From Stigonema ocellatum SAG 48.90 = DSM 106950 (GTDB lineage: Bacteria; Cyanobacteriota; Cyanobacteriia; Cyanobacteriales; Nostocaceae), in assembly GCA_016903675.1 (NCBI GenBank), contig JADQBA010000092.1, positions 1 to 37,313 of the forward strand: a DNA stretch of 37,313 nt, written 5' to 3'. Each line of letters begins with the position of its first letter. Positions within the stretch are counted from its first letter, which is position 1. The translations under genes and the position numbers were made by a program. A model generated the notes under the pieces. The model saw only the letters and a list, made by a program, of their open reading frames with translations. It searched no databases and was not told the origin of the DNA. Of this stretch, positions 6,317 to 15,095 are shown piece by piece.

Positions 6317-8314
6317 TCAGGTTGGTATGTCTACTTGGGTAAACAGGTTATGCGTGGGCCAGTCAGACGCTGCCATATTGGCTAATTCAGGATACAGGTC
6401 CGGGGCCCCAATTTCATTGCTGAAGATGACAAATCCCCACCCATCGGTACGGTACAAAATTCGAGTCGATACCCCGGGCATACCCCCCCCATGCTGATAC
6501 CCACGCACCCCATTGGCTTCAGTCCACGAATCCCAGCCATTAGCGTAATTGGGCATATCAACTTGGGTAGCCTTGCTGTAGAGAGCGGTCGGTATAGTTA
6601 GCATGGCCTCAACCGTTGGTTGGTCGAGCAGCAGGTTATTGGAGGCCATAAGACCGGCCAGCACTTTGGCGTAATCGACGGGGGCCATGCACCAACCTCC
6701 GAACGCATCGAAAAGAGCATAATCCTCACCCCCGTAGGGCAGCGCTACCAGCGGCCGGTTACCCTGTGGGTTGCCAGTTACGGCACTAGGAGAAAGCCGC
6801 AAATCATCCCAGGGGGCTGCCGAGTCATGGTGACGAACAGCCCCAGTGTGCTGGGCCGACTGAGCAACGGGCGTACGATGAGGTCGTTGTAGACCCAGGG
6901 GCGAAAACACGCGTTGCTTTACGGCGTCTTCGTAGGTCATCCCCAGTTTTTTCTCAATAATCATCCCCAGCAGCAAAAAGCCCAGGTTGCTGTATTCCTG
7001 TTGCGTAGCAGGCGAAAACTGGAGGGGCAGCGAGGCTTTGTAACTGGCCAGTTGTTGCTTGGTAAGGGGCAGACTGGCCAGGTTATACGCCTTACTAATC
7101 TCTTCCAGCGGTGGCAGGTCGCTTACCTGATTACGGTCCCAGCCACCCAGATGGTTTAAGAGATGTTGCACCGTGATGCTTTTAAAGTCAGCATTAATGC
7201 TCGTGCCGGGTGGCGGAGTCAGGTTAAGAATAGACTGAACTGTATCGGTCAGGGCCAATTTTTTTTGCTGAATAAGCTGAAAAATGGCCAGTGAGGTGAT
7301 GGGTTTGGTGCAACTGGCAATCCGAAAGACGGAGGTAGGCTGCGTAAGCGGGTAATCGGCTTCGGCCCAGGTATAACCACGAGCAAAAACCAGCCGCCCG
7401 TCTTTGACCACCGCCACGCCGATGGCCCGGGTACCGTTTTCAATCATGAAGTTCCGAACTTTTGTATCGATAAAACTCATGGACGGCACAGCGGTACCGG
7501 TAGCCGCAAACGAGCGGTCGTTTGGTGTGTCGCGGGTGGCAAAAAGCGCAGCAAAACGGGTATTAGTCCCACTTCCCCCAGCTTGTACGCAGACAGGAAA
7601 TAACCCCTTAGCGGCAGTTTCGTTAAACGCCTGCTGGTATTGCTGACTCGTCATGTTGTGACGGGCCACCCAGCCGCCGATACTATCTTCGCGGAATAGA
7701 GACAGATACGTAGCATCCGGAGCAACCGTTACAAAGCCCGGGCGTGCCCACTGCTGGACCTGTGCGTTGAAGCGGGCCTGATACCCGTTGGCATCTTCGC
7801 CCCACTGTCCAGCCACACTCCACAACACCCGGCCGGGATTGGGGTCGAGTACAAGCGTGAACCGGCGGTCAGCCGGAGTTCCATAGGTGGCCATCCAACG
7901 CGGAATCCGGTGGTCATCATGGGCCTGCTTAAGCCAGTGTTCCAAGGTGTTAGGGTCGTCCACTGAACCGGTGATCAAGCCATACCGTGTCAGTGAAACG
8001 CCCTGCTTTGACTGTTCCATGATAGCCGCAAAGACGGGATTGTTGGCGGGTCCGGTAGCGGATAAAATGGTGGGGCTAAATCCTTTGGCCGCCCAGCTAT
8101 CAAAGAATTTCTGGAAATCGGTGGCAGTGGCCCCATGGATGCCCGCAAAGGCGGGTCCGGGGCGTTGCACCCAGATGGCCGCATAAAGCGGATTTGCCCG
8201 GTCGCCGTATACACTGAGCGAGATGGGCCGGAAACCTTTCGGCACCAGGGTGTTCCATTGTTGTTGATGGTCGGCGTGTGAGCGGTCGTGGTAAGCGACA
8301 AAAGGAATAGCCAT
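6317..8314 (-). CDS. BTRD-repeat plus beta-lactamase-fold serine hydrolase (polyglycine-hydrolase-like)
   Basis: A protein of 665 residues in two parts. Residues about 1-270 consist of repeated units of roughly 50 residues with recurring WAAKGF or KGFRPISLS, YAAIWVQ and GIHGATAT elements, resembling the bacterial tandem repeat domain 1 (BTRD1). Residues about 280-655 are a class C beta-lactamase/DD-peptidase fold: Ser334-x-x-Lys337 in RIASCTKPIT, Tyr441-Ser-Asn443 in QEYSNLG, and His608-Gly-Gly in YQHGGGMPG. The same two-part build is known from fungal polyglycine hydrolases, which cut glycine linkers in plant chitinases. No signal peptide is seen at the chosen ATG, which is odd for such an enzyme. 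The substrate is unknown; a peptidase or esterase is equally possible. Confidence 0.85.
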   Translation of the reverse strand: MAIPFVAYHDRSHADHQQQWNTLVPKGFRPISLSVYGDRANPLYAAIWVQRPGPAFAGIHGATATDFQKFFDSWAAKGFSPTILSATGPANNPVFAAIMEQSKQGVSLTRYGLITGSVDDPNTLEHWLKQAHDDHRIPRWMATYGTPADRRFTLVLDPNPGRVLWSVAGQWGEDANGYQARFNAQVQQWARPGFVTVAPDATYLSLFREDSIGGWVARHNMTSQQYQQAFNETAAKGLFPVCVQAGGSGTNTRFAALFATRDTPNDRSFAATGTAVPSMSFIDTKVRNFMIENGTRAIGVAVVKDGRLVFARGYTWAEADYPLTQPTSVFRIASCTKPITSLAIFQLIQQKKLALTDTVQSILNLTPPPGTSINADFKSITVQHLLNHLGGWDRNQVSDLPPLEEISKAYNLASLPLTKQQLASYKASLPLQFSPATQQEYSNLGFLLLGMIIEKKLGMTYEDAVKQRVFSPLGLQRPHRTPVAQSAQHTGAVRHHDSAAPWDDLRLSPSAVTGNPQGNRPLVALPYGGEDYALFDAFGGWCMAPVDYAKVLAGLMASNNLLLDQPTVEAMLTIPTALYSKATQVDMPNYANGWDSWTEANGVRGYQHGGGMPGVSTRILYRTDGWGFVIFSNEIGAPDLYPELANMAASDWPTHNLFTQVDIPT

Positions 8315-8582
8315 TGGTTGAAACTGATTGGTTTATGGATCAAAATGTAGTTAGCCAAGATACTTGAGTGCTTTGTGAAAATCAAAGCGAGGAAGTTGCC
8401 AGAACCCACAGTTGAGTCGATAAACGTGCAGATACCGCAAACAGTACCGGCGCTATTTTTTACTAAATCGATAAGTTTGATCGGTAATAAACCTTGTAAG
8501 GGTTGCGCCCCGTTTCGTTAGTGTTCCGCTTGCGGGTGTTCAAGGCCCGTAACTGGACTTGGTTTACTAATCGCAACTCCTT

Positions 8583-8617
8583 CCATTCTAGGTTTTGCAA
8601 AAGAAACCTATGAATGG
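8583..8617. repeat. Near-perfect inverted repeat (hairpin)
   Basis: CCATTC (8583-8588) and AGGTTT (8590-8595) pair with AAACCT (8604-8609) and GAATGG (8612-8617), leaving an 8-base loop and a one-base bulge. The stem has 12 to 13 pairs. There is no T-run on either side, so it is not a standard terminator; an RNA-stability element or a protein-binding palindrome is possible. Confidence 0.6.
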
Positions 8618-8704
8618 ATCAGTCCATGGGGTCGTCAGTTAAACGAGTGCGTCAAAGTAGCGTGAAGCAGCTGGTTTATAAGCTTCCCATTAAGAATAGT
8701 CTTG

Positions 8705-8733
8705 TGTCTCGCTTGGGAGCGTTTTCTTGAGAA
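8705..8733 (+). repeat. Dispersed repeat, copy C
   Basis: It matches the right 29 bp of copy D at 21 positions without gaps, including GTCTC, GGGAGCGTTTT and TGAGA. The left part is not conserved. It lies just beyond the 3' end of the permease gene. The upstream sequence TGGTTTATAAGC also occurs upstream of copy A, so the similarity may reach further. Confidence 0.6.
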
Positions 8734-8749
8734 TAGCTGATTCGTGAGA

Positions 8750-11152
8750 CTATTCGCTTCGTAACGACTTGACCGGGTCAATCAAGGCGGCCCGAATGCT
8801 CTGAAAACTGACCGTCAACAGCGCAATACCCACAGCCAGCAAGCCCGCCAGCATGAAGATAACCCAGGAAAGATCTATACGATAGGCAAAGTCAGCCAAC
8901 CAGCGATTCATAACATAGTAGGCCAGTGGTGAAGCCAGTAGGATGGCTACGAAAACCAATTTAAGAAAATCTCCGGCTAACAGGGCCACAACACTGCTTA
9001 CTGACGCGCCGAGTACTTTGCGAATACTGATTTCCTTCCTGCGCTGAACGACCACGTAGGATACTAAGCTATACAACCCCAGGCACCCAATCAAAATGAC
9101 CAGTATCGTGAAGGCGTTGACTAGTCGCACGATCAGCGTCTCGGTCTTATACATGTTGGCTACTTCATCGTTCAAAAACTGGTAGGTGAATACCTCATCG
9201 GGGAACACATCCTGCCAACTCTTCTCAAGTTGATCGAGCGTCTGCGTCATATTGTGTCCCCCAATACGAACCCCCGCTTTGCGATACCATTCTGGCCAGC
9301 AGGCAATGACGCACGGGCTGATTTCATCGCGCATTGATTTTTGATAAAAATCCTTCACGACACCCACAATGGGTAACGGCACATGAGAGAGATAATGCAA
9401 CATCGGTTTACCCAAGATTTGTTTAGGGTCATGGTAGCCAAGTTTGCGCATTAGTGTCTCGTTGATAACGTAGTCGCGGATGGTATCGCCCGGCGTGATA
9501 TTACGCCCGGCTAGCAAGTGCAATCCGTATGTTCTCAGATAATCGGCATCTGCTAGACGGTCGCGGATCGGAAATTTCTCCCAATCGGGTCTGCCATTGA
9601 ATTTCACTTGTCCTCCGTACATGGCTGGGGTAACTGGGGGTACCACCGACAAACTAACGGATTGTACCCCTGCATAGGCCAGTAGCTTTTGTTTGAAGGC
9701 GTCATGCCGGGCTTTCTGGTTGTAAGGCAGGTCCACAATGACTATATTATCTTTAGTAAAACCTGGATCGGCCTGTTGCATGTAGTGAGTTTGCCGAGTC
9801 ACGACGAGCGCACAGAGTAATAAGACCTGACAGACCGTAAACTGCGCAACGACCAGCACCCGGCGCAAGGTCAGCCCACCGCCGGATGTTGTTTTAAGAG
9901 AACCCGTCAGGGCAGCCCAAGGTGAAAACTTCGATAGTATGATAGCTGGATAACCACCCGCCAGCAGCAGAATCCCGCCCGCTAACAACCCAACGAATCC
10001 CACCGTTACCCCATCGAAGCGCAGCCGGAGCGGGAGTTGTACCCAATCCGTGAATAAGGGTAGAAGCAGCAAGGTAAGTAATAAGCCTAAGCTCGTGGCT
10101 AGCCCCACAACTAGCGCGGTTTCAGCTAGAAACTGCCGAATGAGTTGACCCCGCGAACTGACCAGCGTTTTGCGTATGCCGATTTCTTTACTCCGTCGGA
10201 ATGCTTGTACGGTCGATAAATTGATAAAGTTGATGCAGGCCACGACCACTAACAGCAGGCCGATAATTCCCAGCGACCATAGTAACGGTAACCGGATGGT
10301 ATGGGCAGGATCACGAAGTACATCGGTGTGTAGGTCAGCGAAGGGCTGAATAATAAAGTGAAAAAAGTGGGCGGACTTGCCGTAGTACTTTTTTCGAAAG
10401 GCAGGCATGGCCCGTTGTAGCTCAGCCAGTGCTGACGGATCTTTCAACCTAGCGTATACCCGGTTCGTACTGTTGGGTACGTACCAGTCGTCGGCCATGC
10501 GCTTGTCGATGCCCATTGCGTAAGCGGTAGGCAGCGAAACCAACATTTGCACAGGTGTATCCGTCGGGCCGGGTGCGTCAGCGATTACACCTACTACAGT
10601 TGTTACAACGTTGTTTTGAAGGGTGATCTGTTTCGATAAACAAGTCACCGTACCAAAATACCGCTTCGCCCAAGACTCGGTCAGCACCACCTGATTCGGT
10701 GCCTTCAGCGCAATTTTGGGGTTCCCGGTCAGCCAGGTGTAGGTCAGCACATCAAGCCATTCAGGTTCTACGAAAACGATGCCATCATGTTCTATGAAGC
10801 GTATTAGTGGTGCACCAGCAGTTCGTTGAAAACTGACGTTCATGTCAGGATAATTCAGCATAAAAGCCGCTTGTTCAACCTGTGGATAGCTGGCTCGTAA
10901 CGCTTTTGCCAACGGCGGGGGAGCGCCCGCGCTCGGTTCTACCGTGCCGTCCTCCAGATGGAGATCGGTGCTGAATCGAACCAGTCGGTCGAAGTTAGCC
11001 TGGTGTCGGTCGGTGCTAAGGTGGTAGCGGAGAAACAGAAAAATCAGAAGTCCACCCGTTAGCCCAACGGTTAGGCCCAGCACATTGAGCAGCGTATACG
11101 TCCTTTGTGACCACAAATTACGAACCGCGACCGTAAAGTAGTTTTGAAGCAT
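8750..11152 (-). CDS. ABC transporter permease, MacB/FtsX type, duplicated
   Basis: An inner-membrane protein of 800 residues with the eight-helix layout common in Bacteroidota: one N-terminal helix (LNVLGLTVGLTGGLLIFLFL), a periplasmic MacB_PCD domain, three helices with the FtsX signature RRSKEIGIRKTLVSSRGQLIRQF, then a second domain set with the parallel signature RRKEISIRKVLGASVSSVVALL. Such permeases move small peptides, lipids or antimicrobial compounds to the periplasm with a separate ATPase. No ATPase or adaptor gene is adjacent, so it must share one encoded elsewhere or be an orphan. The frame is intact. Confidence 0.88.
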   Translation of the reverse strand: MLQNYFTVAVRNLWSQRTYTLLNVLGLTVGLTGGLLIFLFLRYHLSTDRHQANFDRLVRFSTDLHLEDGTVEPSAGAPPPLAKALRASYPQVEQAAFMLNYPDMNVSFQRTAGAPLIRFIEHDGIVFVEPEWLDVLTYTWLTGNPKIALKAPNQVVLTESWAKRYFGTVTCLSKQITLQNNVVTTVVGVIADAPGPTDTPVQMLVSLPTAYAMGIDKRMADDWYVPNSTNRVYARLKDPSALAELQRAMPAFRKKYYGKSAHFFHFIIQPFADLHTDVLRDPAHTIRLPLLWSLGIIGLLLVVVACINFINLSTVQAFRRSKEIGIRKTLVSSRGQLIRQFLAETALVVGLATSLGLLLTLLLLPLFTDWVQLPLRLRFDGVTVGFVGLLAGGILLLAGGYPAIILSKFSPWAALTGSLKTTSGGGLTLRRVLVVAQFTVCQVLLLCALVVTRQTHYMQQADPGFTKDNIVIVDLPYNQKARHDAFKQKLLAYAGVQSVSLSVVPPVTPAMYGGQVKFNGRPDWEKFPIRDRLADADYLRTYGLHLLAGRNITPGDTIRDYVINETLMRKLGYHDPKQILGKPMLHYLSHVPLPIVGVVKDFYQKSMRDEISPCVIACWPEWYRKAGVRIGGHNMTQTLDQLEKSWQDVFPDEVFTYQFLNDEVANMYKTETLIVRLVNAFTILVILIGCLGLYSLVSYVVVQRRKEISIRKVLGASVSSVVALLAGDFLKLVFVAILLASPLAYYVMNRWLADFAYRIDLSWVIFMLAGLLAVGIALLTVSFQSIRAALIDPVKSLRSE

Positions 11153-11340
11153 AAAGCAGGATGAATTAAGACGCAGGTAAATTAGACATTTTCACGATGT
11201 ACCAGTTAAGCGTTGACATCATTCACCGAATTCATCTCTTAAATGACTTTTGCGTATCCCATTGTCCTAGCTTCGCCCGTTAACGGTCTGCGGAGGCAGG
11301 AAAGTTGGAGTTTCATTAACGCCCTAATTATAGATACGAA

Positions 11341-11379
11341 AATCGCTCTTCGTCTCAAGAGGGAGCGTTTTTGTGAGAC
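11341..11379 (+). repeat. 39-bp dispersed repeat, copy D (clearest copy)
   Basis: This is the best-formed copy. CGCTC (11344-11348) can pair with GAGCG (11363-11367), and GTCTCA (11352-11357) with TGAGAC (11374-11379). Their order along the strand interleaves them, which is the topology of an H-type pseudoknot. A T-run follows GAGCG, so a terminator reading on the plus strand is an alternative, but no plus-strand gene lies upstream. It ends 9 bp before the left 45-bp inverted repeat. Confidence 0.65.
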
Positions 11380-11388
11380 TGTTGGGTA

Positions 11389-11433
11389 TAACCAAACAAA
11401 GAGGTGGCTGGCCTCTGTCGGCAAATTTCCGAC
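11389..11433 (+). repeat. 45-bp inverted repeat, left copy
   Basis: It is identical, in opposite orientation, to 25603-25647. It starts TAACCAAACAAAGAGGTGG and ends AAATTTCCGAC, and contains an internal GTCGG/CCGAC hairpin. The flanks do not match beyond the 45 bp. Together the two copies bracket the metal-efflux genes. Confidence 0.9.
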
Positions 11434-11915
11434 TTGTATCAAAAAGGCAAATGATGTTGTTTAACACAGGAAGGGCGGGCTGAAATAATCACTACAATTC
11501 AACAGTATGTATTATATCGATAGCTTTCATCTAAATGGCCAGAAAAATCAGTTAAGAGCAACAATTCGTGCACTACTTAATTGAACGGTTTTTCTAGCCG
11601 CAATAAAGCCGGTTTTCGACAATCTTCCTGCTACCTGGAAACCGTTTAAAAAAACGTCCGATACCGGCGGGGCTAGCTTGGTACCCCGAAGGCGTCGATG
11701 TATTTCAATCCAGCTTGAAGCGTACCCCGATTCAGTCAGGATTTACCTGAAGCCGTCAATACAAAAGACCGCTTAACAGTGATTACAGCAGACCGCAGCA
11801 TCGTTCGATTTCTTAAAACTTTCTCTCCCTTCCTTGAAAGAAAACCCGGCCAGCCCTAACAGTCGAGCCGCATACGCTATACAGCCCGCCTGAATTACCG
11901 GCGATACGGAACAAT

Positions 11916-11945
11916 AAAAAAGCCCGTCATTACTGACGGACTTTT
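11916..11945 (-). terminator. Intrinsic terminator after the Cys-rich gene
   Basis: CCGTCA and TGACGG form a stem with a 4-base loop (ATTACT region, hairpin 11922-11941). On the minus strand a run of six T follows, and on the plus strand five T follow, so it can act in both directions. It lies about 20 bp beyond the stop of the Cys-rich exported protein and should end the transcript of the island. Confidence 0.8.
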
Positions 11946-11963
11946 TGTTATTCGCATAGATGC

Positions 11964-12350
11964 TTACTCACAAATGCAGCCAGGCGTATTGGGGCAAGCC
12001 GCTTTGCCGCCGTTTGAGGCAAGCGCGACGATTGGTGCCGTTGCGGCTTTAGCAACGCTGGCCACCTTTTGCGTAGGCACACAGACGCAGGACGAACCCG
12101 TAGGGATACAAACGCAATCGGGCGAAGTCGGGCAGCAATCACCATCTGCTTTTGCAACCTTGTTGGCAGGAGCCACCGTACTCTTCGTGGCCGCTTTGGG
12201 CGCAGCCGTAGTTTTGCAGCTCGAACCGCAAGACGATTGGCTACAGGTTGACTTGGCTTTTTTCGGTGCCTTCGGTGCATCAATGGCAAAGGTGCTAACT
12301 GAGACAAATAGAAACAGGGCGGAAAGAGTCGCCGAAATGAAATTTTTCAT
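11964..12350 (-). CDS. Exported Cys-rich small protein
   Basis: A protein of 128 residues with a clear signal peptide (MKNFISATLSALFLFVSVSTFA) and ten or more cysteines in the mature part, grouped as CSQSSCGSSC, DCCPTSPDCVCIP, SCVCVP and CPNTPGCIC. The rest is rich in Ala, Lys and Thr, as in a flexible linker. I do not recognise a named family. Clustered cysteines in a periplasmic protein at the end of a metal-efflux cluster suggest metal binding or buffering, but this is inference. It is the last gene before a strong terminator. A longer open frame on the opposite strand at 11974-12363 is judged a shadow because only this strand gives a signal peptide and Cys pattern. Confidence 0.7.
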   Translation of the reverse strand: MKNFISATLSALFLFVSVSTFAIDAPKAPKKAKSTCSQSSCGSSCKTTAAPKAATKSTVAPANKVAKADGDCCPTSPDCVCIPTGSSCVCVPTQKVASVAKAATAPIVALASNGGKAACPNTPGCICE

Positions 12351-12396
12351 GATGAAAATTTGAATGAATGATAAAAATTTTGAACTCGTGCGGAGG

Positions 12397-12771
12397 TCAG
12401 ATCATCCATTCGGGCGGCTGGAAAAAGTCGCCAATAAAGTGAGAAACCGAGACGGTATAATTGGAGCGAACTTTCTCTTTCAAAATGGGGGAAATCAATG
12501 GTGCAGGGAGTTGGAACCCTTCCACCTTAACAATAGAGCAGCCCGCACACATTTGGAACGGGCTACAGATTCCCCCAGAGCAACAATCGTTTGTTCCTTC
12601 GTGCGTGTCGTCTGCTTTGCCGGATTGCCCGGATTCAGCCGTTGCACAGTGGCCCCCGTCGCAGCATGAGGTTTCTGCACTTGCCATAGATTTTTGGCAC
12701 AATTCAGCACTTTGCGGGGCAACGGAAAGCCACACAACGACAAAGGCCAAAAGGATTGCCAGAAACTTCAT
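12397..12771 (-). CDS. DUF6660-like exported Cys-rich protein
   Basis: Counted from the ATG at 12771 (MKFLAILLAFVVVWLSVAP) it has 124 residues with a typical N-terminal signal segment; an upstream ATG at 12807 would add 12 residues. The core holds CCSGGICSPFQMCAGC and the C-terminus reads GDFFQPPEW. The protein at 24791-25129 has CTPFCSCSAC and ends IWQPPQL, so the two are paralogs at opposite ends of the island. Small proteins with this pattern (DUF6660) are regularly found beside CzcA/CusA efflux genes in Bacteroidota. The function is unknown; the conserved CxPFxxCxxC motif points to metal or redox chemistry in the periplasm. Confidence 0.75.
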   Translation of the reverse strand: MKFLAILLAFVVVWLSVAPQSAELCQKSMASAETSCCDGGHCATAESGQSGKADDTHEGTNDCCSGGICSPFQMCAGCSIVKVEGFQLPAPLISPILKEKVRSNYTVSVSHFIGDFFQPPEWMI

Positions 12772-13003
12772 AGGGTAAAGATACAACAGGAATATGAATT
12801 GATGCACAAAGCACCGGGTGCGTTCACTGTCTCTTTTGGCATTTGAACGAAGAAACCCAATGTGTTAGTCTAAAATCCCGATATTTATAGCAAGGGTCAA
12901 CACTTTCTAGGACGGGTCACAATGAAAACCGTTCAGAAAACCCTCCAAATAAAATCTGGACAAGACACTTAAATTAGCTGAGAATGGCTCCGTAACCGGC
13001 TGA

Positions 13004-15073
13004 TCATCCCAGTTTACTCCCGCTTGATTTGGCATCCAGCCAAGTTCGCATTTCGTCAAGCTCTCTCTCGAAGCCCCCCGATAAAATCGGAAAGCGACAC
13101 CAGGAGCGCGGGTCAAGGTTATGATCGTCCAACATGAAGGAAGGCGCGTACCGCTCGCGCTTCCATTGATTCCGGCTCCAAAGCCTAAAAAACCGCTCTA
13201 TCCAAAGGGCCAGTTGCGCTAACTCGTAGCTGTCCGCAAAGCGTACCCGGACTATTCTCAACGATTCCAAAGGCGATTGTTTATCTCGAATGGCGGCTTC
13301 TTCAATGGCATTCAATACGTCATAGGGCATCAAATCCTCTTCATCGACCTGCTTTCTGTCCAAGGGCCGGAGTTCGGCGCTGGGTTGTAGCTGATTGACT
13401 GCCCGAAGTCCCTTCACCTTAATCAGATTCGCTTCAGTTGGCTGCGACACCGTGCCGCTACGGTCAGGCGATACCCAGGCGTTTTTGACGTTCAGCCCGA
13501 CGGTTTCGAGCCAGCGCAGCCAACTTCGCAGAAAGTGCTTATCAATGCCGGTAATGGGGGAAATGCTCCCGGCTGTATCGCCGTCCATCGTGGCATAACC
13601 CACTGCGGCCTCCGACCGGTTGGAGGTCGTCAGCAGGAGCGCATTGCTCAGGTTGGCCAGCAGCCAAATACTGGGTGCCCGCACCCTGGCCTGAATGTTC
13701 TGCAACGCAATATCGTCGGTTTCCCAGGTAAGTCTGCGGCCCCATTGTTCTTCAATCAATCCCCGGTAGGTGCCCACCAGGCCATCAATACGGATGGAGA
13801 GAAACCGCGCACCAATATCGCCAGCCAGTACCTTAGCGGATTGAAACGTATCGTCGGACGAATTTTCCGTGCCCTGGTACATAACCGTCAGCAACTGCCC
13901 CACCATGGCTTCTGATGTGGCGCAATCCTGAAGGGCGCGGATGTAGCCGAGTTTCTGTTTAACGCCATCGAGTCCGATATTCTCAACCGCCATGCGGATC
14001 ATCAGAAAGACCAGGGCCGCAATGGCCGACGAATCAGCCCCACCACTCAGTGACAGTACATAGCCTTGTGAACGGCTTTTGCGTAGATAATCGAATAACC
14101 CCAAGGCCACCGCCCGGGAAAATTCTTCTTCTTTCAGGTAGCCCCCCCGTTCCCAGGCTTCCAGCTCCGCTTTCTGTATGAGTGGTTCAACAGCCGGAAA
14201 ATCGAAATTCGTTTTAATAAGCCATTCGGATACGGCCCGTGCAATCGGCCCCCGATCCTGAATTTGACGCAATCGGGTGGCTTCCACATCCACCACCGCC
14301 GAGACGAGCACAAAATCTTCGTAGCTCAGACGTGGCCCCGATGTCAGCAATACGCCATTGGAGGCCACCATCGCATCTCCATCGTAGATGACTCGGCCAG
14401 CCTCATTTCCCAACAAATTTGTGTAAATGTAACTGACCCCGAACGCCCTGGAAGCATCGACCACCAACCGTTCGCGCACCTCGGATTTGAAAAAGGCGAA
14501 ATGGCTGGCCGAAGGGTTAAGGATAATATCGACGCCCCGCTTATAGAGCACCCGGCCCGGCCGACCCGCTATCCAGGCATCCTGACAAATTTCAAAGCCG
14601 ATGCGAATACCCGATACCTCGAATACCCAATCCCCCAGCGGATAAGTGGCTTGCCCCACCTGAATGTCGGCGCGTTGATTCGCTGCCCAAGGTTGGAACC
14701 AACGCTCTTCGTAATGAATGCCATCGTTGGGCAAATGCTGCTTGCCGATAAAGCCAATGATTTGTCCATTTCCCAGCAGGCAGGCCACGTTGACGATGCG
14801 GTTATTGTACCGAATCGGCAGGCCCACGGTGACCAGAATGCCTTGGGTATGTCCGACGATTTCGAGCAGGCAGTTCGAAGCCTGATCTACCGTATTTTGG
14901 GCAAAAAAGGCATCTTCGCAGCCGTAGCCGGTAATGCAGAGTTCCGGCAGGCACAGCAAACTGATCTGCTGTGCGTGGGCGGCTTCAATAGCATTAATGA
15001 TATTTCGGGTGTTGTGTTCCCAATCCAGGGGCGTTTGATTCAACGCTCCTGCGCCTACTTTTAACAGTTTCAT
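13004..15073 (-). CDS. nadE: Glutamine-dependent NAD+ synthetase
   Basis: A 689-residue enzyme that amidates nicotinic acid adenine dinucleotide to NAD+ using ATP and ammonia from glutamine. The N-terminal nitrilase-type glutaminase domain has its triad Glu44 (LPELCITGY), Lys111 (GKQHLPNDG) and Cys163 (FEICQDAW). The C-terminal synthetase domain has the pyrophosphatase loop SLSGGADSSA (341-350) and the conserved block TTSNRSEAAVGYATMDGD. Length and motifs are complete. It starts 22 bp after the CDF gene stop, so the two are probably co-transcribed. This housekeeping enzyme is unexpected in a plasmid-borne efflux island; it may be a second, metal-tolerant or dosage copy. Confidence 0.95.
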   Translation of the reverse strand: MKLLKVGAGALNQTPLDWEHNTRNIINAIEAAHAQQISLLCLPELCITGYGCEDAFFAQNTVDQASNCLLEIVGHTQGILVTVGLPIRYNNRIVNVACLLGNGQIIGFIGKQHLPNDGIHYEERWFQPWAANQRADIQVGQATYPLGDWVFEVSGIRIGFEICQDAWIAGRPGRVLYKRGVDIILNPSASHFAFFKSEVRERLVVDASRAFGVSYIYTNLLGNEAGRVIYDGDAMVASNGVLLTSGPRLSYEDFVLVSAVVDVEATRLRQIQDRGPIARAVSEWLIKTNFDFPAVEPLIQKAELEAWERGGYLKEEEFSRAVALGLFDYLRKSRSQGYVLSLSGGADSSAIAALVFLMIRMAVENIGLDGVKQKLGYIRALQDCATSEAMVGQLLTVMYQGTENSSDDTFQSAKVLAGDIGARFLSIRIDGLVGTYRGLIEEQWGRRLTWETDDIALQNIQARVRAPSIWLLANLSNALLLTTSNRSEAAVGYATMDGDTAGSISPITGIDKHFLRSWLRWLETVGLNVKNAWVSPDRSGTVSQPTEANLIKVKGLRAVNQLQPSAELRPLDRKQVDEEDLMPYDVLNAIEEAAIRDKQSPLESLRIVRVRFADSYELAQLALWIERFFRLWSRNQWKRERYAPSFMLDDHNLDPRSWCRFPILSGGFERELDEMRTWLDAKSSGSKLG

Positions 15074-15095
15074 AGTTCGACCATTTAGCTGCGTA

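Larger units (their letters stand above)
8315..8749. other. Intergenic region with hairpin and repeat copy C
   Basis: No gene is visible in these 435 bp. They contain a long hairpin (8583-8617) and the dispersed repeat copy C, listed separately. No promoter box matching the Bacteroidota consensus was found upstream of the hydrolase. Confidence 0.5.
11153..11915. other. Intergenic region: repeat D, left 45-bp repeat, otherwise no gene
   Basis: About 760 bp between the permease start and the terminator of the metal island. It contains repeat copy D (11341-11379) and the left copy of the 45-bp inverted repeat (11389-11433). Small open frames on both strands here have no domain character. The part from 11434 to 11915 shows nothing I can name. 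Confidence 0.5.

Noticed and set aside
11974..12363. Plus-strand open frame of 129 codons opposite the Cys-rich protein
   Set aside because: The minus strand gives a signal peptide and Cys clusters followed by a terminator; the plus frame is its shadow.
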